Origin: Clavibacter michiganensis
Lineage (GTDB): Bacteria > Actinomycetota > Actinomycetes > Actinomycetales > Microbacteriaceae
DNA: 64,000 nucleotides
NCBI RefSeq assembly: GCF_016907085.1
Contig: NZ_JAFBBJ010000001.1
Location: forward strand, 372,001-436,000
Direction of reading: 5' to 3'
Part shown: positions 52,475 to 59,508 of the stretch, in pieces
Position numbering within the stretch: the stretch's first letter is position 1
Layout of the letters: the number at the start of each line of letters is the position of its first letter
Position numbers and translations under genes: made by a program
Notes under the pieces: generated by a model
The model's database searches: none
The model's input: only the letters and a program-made list of their open reading frames with translations
What the model was told of the DNA's origin: nothing

Positions 52475-52521
52475 GGCGCTCCGCCGCCGCACCCGACGGG
52501 TCGCGTCGCGGACGGAGCGCC
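52475..52521 (+). terminator. 9-bp hairpin between pyrH and frr
   Basis: GGCGCTCCG (52475-52483) pairs with CGGAGCGCC (52513-52521); the 29-nt loop holds smaller CGAC/GTCG-like pairs. Confidence 0.5.
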
Positions 52522-52534
52522 TCCCCATCCGCGT

Positions 52535-52540
52535 TAAGAT
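52535..52540 (+). promoter_or_regulatory. -10 element of frr-cdsA (TAAGAT)
   Basis: TAAGAT, about 42 nt before the frr start, with AAGGAG in the leader. Confidence 0.45.
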
Positions 52541-52582
52541 CGACCGGGCGCTCACCGCGCCCGCGCTACCGAAGGAGATCCC

Positions 52583-53140
52583 GTGACCGTCGCCGAAGTC
52601 CTCGCAGATGCCCGAGACCGGATGGGCAAGGCCGTCGAGGCCGTGAAGGAGGACTTCGGGAGCGTGCGCACGGGCCGCGCGAACCCCGCCCTCTTCCAGA
52701 AGGTCATGGTCGAGTACTACGGCAGCCCCACGCCGCTCGGCCAGCTCGCGAGCATGAACAACCCCGAGGCGCGCACGCTCATCGTCACGCCCTACGACAA
52801 GACGGCCCTCAAGGAGATCGAGAAGGCCCTCGTCAACGTCCCGAACCTCAGCGCCACGGTCGGCAACGACGGCGAGATGGTGCGCCTCACCCTCCCCGAG
52901 CTCACGGAGGACCGCCGCAAGGAGTTCGTCAAGATCGTCCGCGGCAAGGCGGAGGAGGGGCGCGTCAGCGTCCGGAACATCCGCCGCCGCTCCAAGGACG
53001 AGCTGGACGCTCTCAAGGGCGAGGTCGGCGACGACGAGGTCGCGCGCGGAGAGAAGGAGCTCGAGGCCCTCACCAAGACGCACACCGACCAGGTCGACGA
53101 CGCGCTGAAGCGCAAAGAGACCGAACTCCTCGAGGTCTAG
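52583..53140 (+). CDS. frr: Ribosome recycling factor
   Basis: Splits post-termination ribosomes with EF-G. 185 residues, the standard length: [20 protein letters not shown] near 28-47, the second domain with [18 protein letters not shown], and the long helical bundle ending [17 protein letters not shown]. Its TAG is directly followed by the cdsA GTG. Confidence 0.96.
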   Translation: MTVAEVLADARDRMGKAVEAVKEDFGSVRTGRANPALFQKVMVEYYGSPTPLGQLASMNNPEARTLIVTPYDKTALKEIEKALVNVPNLSATVGNDGEMVRLTLPELTEDRRKEFVKIVRGKAEEGRVSVRNIRRRSKDELDALKGEVGDDEVARGEKELEALTKTHTDQVDDALKRKETELLEV

Positions 53141-54181
53141 GTGGCCAGCCCCGAGGATCCCGTCGAGCGGGCGCCCGTCGTGCCGCCCGCGTCGGGTCCC
53201 GACGGCGCTCCGCGGATCCGCCGGCACCGCGGCCGCGTGACGCGCGCCGAGTTCGAGGCCCAGGTCCAGGCGACGCGCGCCGACCTGACCGCGCAGGTCC
53301 GGGCGACGCGTGCGTCGCTCGAGGCGACGAACGACCGCATTAACGCCCGCACGGGCCGCAACCTGCTCTTCGCGGTGACGGTCGGTCTCCTCCTCGGCGG
53401 CGTCGTCCTCGTCAGCCTCGTCGTGGTGAAGCAGCTGTTCCTCCTGATCGCCGTCGCGCTCGTGGCGTTCACCGCGTACGAGCTCGCGACGGCTCTGCGG
53501 CAGGCGGGTCGTCGCGTCCCGCGCGTGGGCTCGGTGATCGCGGTCGTCGCGCTCATGCCCATCACGTACTACGGCCGGCCCGACGGGCAGTGGCTCGGGC
53601 TCCTCGGGGCCATGGCCTTCGTCGTGCTCTGGCGTCTCGGGGAGCAGGTGGTGCCCACCCGGCGGACCTCCGCGCGCGCGGTCGTCGGCGACATCGGCTC
53701 GAGCGTCTTCCTGCTCGCCTACGTCGGGCTCCTCGGCTCGTTCGCCGTGCTGCTCACCGCCGGCGAGGGCGGGGAGTGGTGGACCCTCGCGTTCCTCATC
53801 CTCGTCGTGTGCTCCGACACGGGCGCCTACGTCGCGGGGCTCAACTTCGGCAAGCACCCCATGGCGCCCACCATCAGCCCGAAGAAGACGTGGGAGGGGT
53901 TCGCCGGCGCGGTCGGCGCCGCGGTGCTCGCCGGGATCCTGCTCTCGCTGTTCATGATCCAGCAGGAGTGGTGGTTCGGCGTGGTGCTCGGCCTCGTGAT
54001 CGTGGTGACCGCGACCCTCGGCGACCTGGCCGAGTCGCTCATCAAGCGGGACCTCGGCGTCAAGGACATCAGCTCCTGGCTGCCGGGCCACGGCGGGTTC
54101 CTCGACCGCCTCGACTCGGTGCTGCCGTCCGCGGCCGTGGCCTATGCGCTGTTCCTCATCGTCACGGGCGCTTCCTCATAG
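53141..54181 (+). CDS. cdsA: Phosphatidate cytidylyltransferase
   Basis: Makes CDP-diacylglycerol, the branch point of phospholipid synthesis. 346 residues: an N-terminal cytosolic region with a coiled-coil-like stretch (RAEFEAQVQATRADLTAQVRATRASLEATNDR), then about eight membrane helices. The family signature SLIKRDLGVKDISSWLPGHGGFLDRLDS is at about 297-324. No gap separates it from frr. The first three bases of the next gene's -10 element (TAGGAT) are its stop codon. Confidence 0.94.
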   Translation: MASPEDPVERAPVVPPASGPDGAPRIRRHRGRVTRAEFEAQVQATRADLTAQVRATRASLEATNDRINARTGRNLLFAVTVGLLLGGVVLVSLVVVKQLFLLIAVALVAFTAYELATALRQAGRRVPRVGSVIAVVALMPITYYGRPDGQWLGLLGAMAFVVLWRLGEQVVPTRRTSARAVVGDIGSSVFLLAYVGLLGSFAVLLTAGEGGEWWTLAFLILVVCSDTGAYVAGLNFGKHPMAPTISPKKTWEGFAGAVGAAVLAGILLSLFMIQQEWWFGVVLGLVIVVTATLGDLAESLIKRDLGVKDISSWLPGHGGFLDRLDSVLPSAAVAYALFLIVTGASS

Positions 54182-54184
54182 GAT
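54179..54184 (+). promoter_or_regulatory. Leaderless -10 element (TAGGAT) of the DivIVA-domain gene
   Basis: TAGGAT, 7 nt before ATG 54192; TAG is also the cdsA stop codon. Confidence 0.5.
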
Positions 54185-54191
54185 GTCCCGG

Positions 54192-54737
54192 ATGACCACC
54201 ACCTTCCCGAGCGCCGGGCGCCGCGAGCGCGGCTACGACCCGGACCAGGTAGACGCCTTCCTGCGCGACGCGCGCCGCTGCTACGACGACGAGGCCGACC
54301 GCTCGCTGACCTCCGAGACCATCCGCCGGGTGTCCTTCGACATGCGCCGCGGGGGCTACTCGGCCGCCGCGGTGGACCGGGTGCTCGAGCGCCTGGAGGA
54401 CGCGTTCGCCGTGCGGGAGCGCGACCGCACGGTCGCCCGCGTCGGCGCCGACGCCTGGAACGCCGAGGCACGGCGCGCGGCGCAGGAGATCCTCGACCGG
54501 GTCAGCCGGCCCACGGGGGAGCGCTTCGACCGCGCCGGGTTCCTGACCACCGGGTACGACCGCCGCGAGGTCGACCGCTTCGCGGACCGCGTGGCGAAGT
54601 ACTTCCGCGGCACGAAGCCCATGAGCGTCGACGACGTGCGCACCGTGGCCTTCCACCCGCGCCGCGGCGGCTACCGCGAGGCGCAGGTCGACCTGCTGCT
54701 GGACGCCGTGATCGACGTCATGAACGCCGTCCGCTGA
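54192..54737 (+). CDS. DivIVA domain-containing protein (small)
   Basis: 181 residues with repeated DivIVA-like N-terminal motifs: FPSAGRRERGYDPDQVDAFLRDARRCYDD at 4-32, MRRGGYSAAAVDRVLERLEDAF near 49, FLTTGYDRREVDRFADRVAKYF near 114 and HPRRGGYREAQVDLLLDAVIDVM near 153. These four GY-x5-VD units indicate tandem duplication of the membrane-curvature/tethering segment, without the long coiled coil of Wag31. Role unknown; polar growth is a guess. Confidence 0.82.
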   Translation: MTTTFPSAGRRERGYDPDQVDAFLRDARRCYDDEADRSLTSETIRRVSFDMRRGGYSAAAVDRVLERLEDAFAVRERDRTVARVGADAWNAEARRAAQEILDRVSRPTGERFDRAGFLTTGYDRREVDRFADRVAKYFRGTKPMSVDDVRTVAFHPRRGGYREAQVDLLLDAVIDVMNAVR

Positions 54738-54826
54738 TCCCTCGCCCAGCCGGTCCTCCCCATCCCGTCTGCCTGGCAGGACGCCCCCGATCCGGTCCGG
54801 GAGTCGCCATCCGGGTAACGGTTGGG

Positions 54827-54832
54827 TAAAGT
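54827..54832 (+). promoter_or_regulatory. -10 element (TAAAGT) of the transglycosylase-like gene
   Basis: TAAAGT, 11 nt before ATG 54844, preceded by the two similar words GTAACGGTT and GGTAAAG. Confidence 0.4.
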
Positions 54833-54843
54833 CGTGCGGAGCC

Positions 54844-55545
54844 ATGGGTAGACACACGAACGCACTCGCTCCTCGCCAGCCGCTCACGACCGCTCCGAGG
54901 GCCGTCCCGCGACGGCGCTCCGCGTTCTCGCGAGTGGCCGCCCCCACCATCGCGTTCGGTGCCGCTGCCGCGTTCATGCTCGTCAACGTCGTGGATCCCA
55001 CGTCCGGCGCGGTCGCGAACCCGCAGTACCAGGAGTACCAGGCCACCGTCGCGCAGCTGGCCCGCGCCGATGCCCAGACGCTCACGGTCGCCACGGCCGA
55101 CACCGCGGTCGAGATCGAGCCCGGCTTCCAGTCCGTGGCGGCCCCGCCGCCCCCGCCTCCCGTCGTGGAGTCCCCGCCGTCGACCGGTTCCGGAGCGAAG
55201 TCGTCGGGCTCCAGCGGTGGGGGCGGGGCCATCGCGATCCCGGATCCCGGCAGCGCCAAGGGCATCGCCCGCAGCATCCTCGCGTCGCAGGGCATGGGGG
55301 ACGACGAGTACGCGTGCCTCGACTACCTCTGGACCAAGGAGTCCGGCTGGCGGGTCAACGCCTACAACCCCAGCGGTGCGTACGGCATCCCGCAGGCCCT
55401 GCCCGGCAGCAAGATGGCGTCGGCGGGCGCCGACTGGCAGACGAACCCGGCGACGCAGATCACCTGGGGCCTCGGCTACATCGAGTCGCGCTACGGCTCA
55501 CCCTGCGGCGCGAAGGCGCACAGCGTCCTCAAGAACTGGTACTGA
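54844..55545 (+). CDS. Secreted lytic-transglycosylase-like protein (aggregation-promoting-factor C-terminal type)
   Basis: 233 residues: a basic start, one hydrophobic segment (about 29-48) acting as signal peptide or anchor, a region rich in Val and Ala, a Pro/Gly/Ser linker (about 100-130), and a lysozyme-like C-terminal domain (DEYACLDYLWTKESGWRVNAYNPSGAYGIPQALPGSKM near 155-192). The catalytic glutamate would be Glu in TKESGW. Two cysteines (ACLDY and SPCGAKAH) could pair. Such proteins act on peptidoglycan at division or resuscitation. Confidence 0.82.
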   Translation: MGRHTNALAPRQPLTTAPRAVPRRRSAFSRVAAPTIAFGAAAAFMLVNVVDPTSGAVANPQYQEYQATVAQLARADAQTLTVATADTAVEIEPGFQSVAAPPPPPPVVESPPSTGSGAKSSGSSGGGGAIAIPDPGSAKGIARSILASQGMGDDEYACLDYLWTKESGWRVNAYNPSGAYGIPQALPGSKMASAGADWQTNPATQITWGLGYIESRYGSPCGAKAHSVLKNWY

Positions 55546-55580
55546 TCCCGAGGCTGGCCCCGGCCGCCGGGTGAGGCCGT

Positions 55581-55603
55581 GCCGGGTGCCCGCTCCACCC
55601 GGC
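55581..55603 (+). terminator. 8-bp hairpin abutting the antiporter promoter
   Basis: GCCGGGTG, 7-nt loop, CACCCGGC. The next base is the first T of the TAGCCT -10 element. Confidence 0.55.
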
Positions 55604-55609
55604 TAGCCT
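55604..55609 (+). promoter_or_regulatory. Leaderless -10 element (TAGCCT) of the antiporter gene
   Basis: TAGCCT, 6 nt before ATG 55616. Confidence 0.55.
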
Positions 55610-55615
55610 CGGACC

Positions 55616-57346
55616 ATGGACTACGCGGCTCTCGGCGTCGCCGGGATCGCGACCCTGGTGGCAGTCACGCTCCTTGCGCGCCGCATCGGAGTGGCCACGC
55701 CGCTGGTCCTCGTGCTCGTCGGGGTCGGGATCTCCTATCTCCCGGGCGTGCCGCCCGTCGAGGTGCCGCCCGAGCTGATCCTGGCGGGCGTCCTCCCGCC
55801 GCTGCTGTACGGCGCGGCCGTGACCGTCCCGCTCGTGGACCTGAGGCGGAACCTCCGCACGATCGTCAGCCTCTCGGTCGTCCTGGTGCTCGTGTCCGCC
55901 TTCGGGATCGGCCTGCTGCTCTACGCGCTCTTCCCGAACCTATCCTTCGCCGGCGCGCTGGCCCTCGGCGCCGTGGTCAGCCCGCCCGATGCCGTGGCGG
56001 CCACGAGCATCGCGCGTCGGCTCGGCCTCCCGCCCCGCCTCGTGACCGTCCTCGAGGGGGAGGGCCTCGTCAACGACGCGACGGCGCTCGTGCTGCTGCG
56101 CACCTCGATCGCGGCCGTCGGCGCATCCGTCGACCTGTGGCAGGCCGCCGGGGGCTTCGTGCTCTCGGCGGTGGGCGCCCTCGCCATCGGTGTCGTGGTC
56201 GGCATCGTCACCACCGAGGTGCGGCGTCGGCTCGACGATCCGGTGCTCGACACCGCGATCTCCTTCGCCGTGCCGTTCGTGGCCTTCATCCCCGCGGAGG
56301 AGGTCGGGGCGTCCGGCGTGCTCGCGGTGGTGGCGGCCGGCATCTGGTCGGGCCATCGGAGCGCGTCGACCCTGTCCGCGCAGTCGCGCATCAACGAGCG
56401 CCTGAACTGGCGCACCGTCCTCTTCCTGCTGGAGAACGGCGTCTTCCTCGTGATGGGGCTGGAGCTCCGCGACATCATCGACGAGGTGCACGAGGCCGAC
56501 CTCGGCGTGGGCAGGGCGGTGGCCTACGGTGTCCTCACCCTGGTCGTGCTGACGCTCATCCGCTTCGGGTTCCTGGTGCCGCTGCTGCTGGGACTGCGAC
56601 GCCACGAGGAGCACGTCGCTGCCCGCACGCGCCGGGTGCGGCGGGGGCTCGAGCGGCTCCGCCGGGAGCGGGGTGACGACCGCCCGTCGCGGCGGGAGCG
56701 CGCCGCCGCGCGGATCCTGCGGCGTCGCCGCGCCGACCTGCAGGCCCTCCGCTCGCAGGGGCTCGGATGGCGCGGCGGCCTGGTGCTCGGCTGGGCGGGC
56801 ATGCGCGGCGTGGTGACGCTCGCGGCGGCGCAGTCGCTCCCGTCGGGGACGCCGTACCGCGCGCAGCTCGTGCTCATCGCCTTCACGGTCGCGATCGTCT
56901 CGCTGCTCGTCAACGGCGGCACGCTGCCCGCCGTCATCCGGTTGAGCGGGATCCGCGGCAGCGATGCCGTCGAGGACCAGCGCCAGCTCGCGGAGCTCGT
57001 CTCCGAGCTGGCCGAGGCGGGGATCCGCGCCGTCGACGAGGGCGTGCGGCAGCTGCCCGAGGGGACGGTCGTGGACGACGAGATCGTCGAGCGCGTGCGC
57101 CGCGACACGGCGCTGAAGGCGGAGTGGGTGACGGAGCGCGCGGACGCGATGGCGGCGGAGGACGACGCGCCACTCAGCCCGCGCGCCGCGTACCTGCTGC
57201 TCCGGCGGCACGTCCTCGACGCCGAGCGCGCGGCCCTGCTCGAGGCCCGCGGCACAGGGGAGCACCCGTCGCGCGTCCTGGCCCGGGCCCAGCGCATGCT
57301 CGACCAGGAGGAGGCGCGTCTCGGCCGGCAGGCGGACGCGGGCTGA
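55616..57346 (+). CDS. Na+/H+ antiporter, CPA1 (NhaP/NHE-like) family
   Basis: 576 residues: about 12 membrane helices in the first 445 residues and a 130-residue cytosolic tail rich in charged helices. The ion-binding ND pair is in EGEGLVNDATALVL near 147-160 and SPPDAVAATS near 122-131 is the other unwound-helix site. An arginine-rich loop (RRVRRGLERLRRERGDDR near 340-357) is inserted before WRGGLVLGWAGMRGVVTLAAA. It exports Na+ (or K+) in exchange for protons. Confidence 0.9.
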   Translation: MDYAALGVAGIATLVAVTLLARRIGVATPLVLVLVGVGISYLPGVPPVEVPPELILAGVLPPLLYGAAVTVPLVDLRRNLRTIVSLSVVLVLVSAFGIGLLLYALFPNLSFAGALALGAVVSPPDAVAATSIARRLGLPPRLVTVLEGEGLVNDATALVLLRTSIAAVGASVDLWQAAGGFVLSAVGALAIGVVVGIVTTEVRRRLDDPVLDTAISFAVPFVAFIPAEEVGASGVLAVVAAGIWSGHRSASTLSAQSRINERLNWRTVLFLLENGVFLVMGLELRDIIDEVHEADLGVGRAVAYGVLTLVVLTLIRFGFLVPLLLGLRRHEEHVAARTRRVRRGLERLRRERGDDRPSRRERAAARILRRRRADLQALRSQGLGWRGGLVLGWAGMRGVVTLAAAQSLPSGTPYRAQLVLIAFTVAIVSLLVNGGTLPAVIRLSGIRGSDAVEDQRQLAELVSELAEAGIRAVDEGVRQLPEGTVVDDEIVERVRRDTALKAEWVTERADAMAAEDDAPLSPRAAYLLLRRHVLDAERAALLEARGTGEHPSRVLARAQRMLDQEEARLGRQADAG

Positions 57347-57369
57347 CCTGGCGCGTGCGCGACGCCGCC

Positions 57370-57375
57370 TAGGAT
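57370..57375 (+). promoter_or_regulatory. Leaderless -10 element (TAGGAT) of the gene at 57382
   Basis: TAGGAT, 6 nt before ATG 57382. Confidence 0.55.
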
Positions 57376-57381
57376 CGGAAC

Positions 57382-57678
57382 ATGCCGCGCAGCAATCGAC
57401 CCCGGGGGAGACGCGCGCGTGAGGAGGACGACGAGGACGTGCTCACGCGGCTCCTCAGCGGCTCGCAGCACACCGAGACGAGGCGGGGCCGCGTCTGGAA
57501 CGTGCAGCCCGTCTCCGCGGCGCGTGCCCTCAAGGTCTACCGCTGCCCCGGTTGCACCCTCGACATCGAGCCCGGCCACGCGCACGTCGTCGCCTGGCGC
57601 GCCGACGGCATGATGGGCGAGCAGAGCGACCTCGCCGCCCGCCGCCACTGGCACACCCACTGCTGGAAGGTCTCATGA
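57382..57678 (+). CDS. Small conserved protein with a probable zinc site
   Basis: 98 residues, basic start followed by acidic EEDDEDVLTRLL. The conserved second half has YRCPGCTLDIEPGHAHVVAW and ARRHWHTHCW, so Cys52, Cys55 and later His/Cys residues could bind one zinc ion. Homologues are sometimes labelled ATP/GTP-binding, but no nucleotide motif is visible. Translationally coupled (4-bp overlap) to the following hydrolase. Confidence 0.75.
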   Translation: MPRSNRPRGRRAREEDDEDVLTRLLSGSQHTETRRGRVWNVQPVSAARALKVYRCPGCTLDIEPGHAHVVAWRADGMMGEQSDLAARRHWHTHCWKVS

Positions 57679-58409
57679 CGGACACCGCACCCCGCCCCAT
57701 CACGAGCTCCACCGAGCTGCCCGCGCGTCGCGAGGACGTCGAGCTCACGACCGCCGACGGCCTCCGCCTCGTGGGGGAGCTGGCGCTGCCCGCCGACCGG
57801 GATCCGGTGGCCACGCTCGTGACGCTGCACCCGCTGCCCACGGCCGGCGGCTTCATGGACTCGCACGTCCTCCGCAAGGCGGCCCTCCGTCTGCCCGCGA
57901 TGGCCGACCTCGCGGTCCTGCGCTTCAACACGCGCGGCACGACGTCCGCACGCGGCACGAGCGAGGGCGCCTTCGACGGCGGGGACGCGGAGCGGCTCGA
58001 CCTCGCCGCCGCCATGGACCTCGTCGCGGAGCGCGGCCTGCCCGCGCCCTGGATCATCGGCTGGTCGTTCGGCACGGAGATCGCCCTCAAGCACGGTCGC
58101 CAGCACCCCGTCGAGGGCGCCATCCTGCTGTCGCCGCCGCTGCACCGAGCCACCGCCGACGAGGTGGCCGCGTGGCACGGCGACCCGCGCCGCCTCGTGA
58201 TCCTCGTGCCCGAGCACGACGACTTCCTGCAGCCGGCCGAGGCGCGCGAGCGGTTCGCGTCCGTGCCGGAGGCGGAGCTGATCGCCGTGGACGGCGCCAA
58301 GCACCTGTGGGTGGGGGAGTCGCAGGTCTCGCGCGTCCTCACCGAGATCGTGCGCACGGTCGCCCCCGAGGCGCTGCCGCTGCCGACCGAGTGGCCGGCA
58401 GCGCGCTGA
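57675..58409 (+). CDS. Alpha/beta-hydrolase family protein
   Basis: 244 residues. Strand 3 begins VATLVTLHPLPTAGGFMDS; the nucleophile elbow GWSFG (Ser near 130), an acid in LVPEHDDF near 180 and a His in AKHLWVGES complete a likely triad. It resembles the small esterase/dienelactone-hydrolase-like group (YsgA-like RFNTRGTTSARG). Substrate unknown. Convergent with the AI-2E gene, 12 bp between stops. Confidence 0.85.
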   Translation: MTDTAPRPITSSTELPARREDVELTTADGLRLVGELALPADRDPVATLVTLHPLPTAGGFMDSHVLRKAALRLPAMADLAVLRFNTRGTTSARGTSEGAFDGGDAERLDLAAAMDLVAERGLPAPWIIGWSFGTEIALKHGRQHPVEGAILLSPPLHRATADEVAAWHGDPRRLVILVPEHDDFLQPAEARERFASVPEAELIAVDGAKHLWVGESQVSRVLTEIVRTVAPEALPLPTEWPAAR

Positions 58410-58421
58410 TCGACTGCGCGG

Positions 58422-59480
58422 TCAGCGCTCGTTCTGCAGCGGGACCGCCACCTGGCGGATGATCAGCAGCACGGCGGCGGCCACCGGCACCGCGATGAGC
58501 GCGCCGAGCACCCCGAGCAGCGTGCCGCCCGTGAGCGCCGCGATGACGACCACGACGCCGGGCACCTTGACCGCGCGGTTCATGATGTTCGGGCTCAGCA
58601 CGTACGCCTCGATCTGCATGTAGACGAGGTAGTAGACGGCCACGGCGATCCACGTGTTCATCGACTCCGGCAGCAGCACGATCTGGCCGAGCACGATGAG
58701 CGCCGAGCCGGTGATGGTGCCGACGAGCGGCAGCAGCGAGAACAGGAACGCGATGAACGCCCAGACCGCCGGCAGCGCCGCGCCGACGATGCTGAGGTAG
58801 ACGAAGCTGAGCACGCCGTTGCAGAGCGCGAGCCCGACCTGGCCCATGACGTAGCGGCCGACCGACTGCGTGATCTGCTCCGCGATGTCGGCGAAGCGCG
58901 CCCGACGCGTGGCCGGCACGAGCTTGTACAGGCCGCTCTTGAACGAGTTGAGCGAGGCCGTGAAGTACATGGTGAGGATCACGACGATCACCAGGCCGAA
59001 GAGGAAGTTGCCGATCGTGAAGGCGACGGTGATGACGTTGCCCGTGATGGTGGCGACGTTCGAGGCGTTCGAGAGGTACTGGACGAGCTGGTCGGCGCCG
59101 GTCTGCACGTCGAAGACCTCGCGGGGCACGAAGGACTGCAGGTTCTCGATGAACTGGTCGCCGCTCACGCTCTGCGCGTACCGCACGATCTGCGTGACGA
59201 GGGCGCTCGCCTGGTTCACGACGACGGGGATCACCGCGAGCAGCACGCCCGCGAGCGAGCCGAGCAGCACCAGGAAGATCACGAGGATGGCGACCGGCCG
59301 CGGGACGCCCTTGCGCTCGAGGAACGTCACGAGCGGGTCGATGCCGAGGGCCAGGAAGATCGCCGTGCCCACGTAGGTGAGGACGGTGCCGAGGGAGACG
59401 AGCGCGCCGCCGATGACGAGCGCGGTGAGCACGCCGAGACCCGCCAGGAGGCCGAGGCGGTAGGGGTTCTGGATCTTCAC
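58422..59480 (-). CDS. AI-2E family transporter (YdiK/TqsA type)
   Basis: 352 residues, about seven or eight membrane helices with the large loop (about 88-150) after helix 3 and the family motif region ALPAVWAFIAFLFSLLPLVGTITGSAL near 228-255. The family ranges from autoinducer-2 exporters to Na+/H+ antiporters, so the name is not a function. GTG start, 28 nt after the stop of the coiled-coil gene on the same strand, with which it is probably co-transcribed. Confidence 0.87.
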   Translation of the reverse strand: MKIQNPYRLGLLAGLGVLTALVIGGALVSLGTVLTYVGTAIFLALGIDPLVTFLERKGVPRPVAILVIFLVLLGSLAGVLLAVIPVVVNQASALVTQIVRYAQSVSGDQFIENLQSFVPREVFDVQTGADQLVQYLSNASNVATITGNVITVAFTIGNFLFGLVIVVILTMYFTASLNSFKSGLYKLVPATRRARFADIAEQITQSVGRYVMGQVGLALCNGVLSFVYLSIVGAALPAVWAFIAFLFSLLPLVGTITGSALIVLGQIVLLPESMNTWIAVAVYYLVYMQIEAYVLSPNIMNRAVKVPGVVVVIAALTGGTLLGVLGALIAVPVAAAVLLIIRQVAVPLQNER

Positions 59481-59508
59481 GTCTCGTGGCTTCCGAGTCG
59501 GCGCGCGC

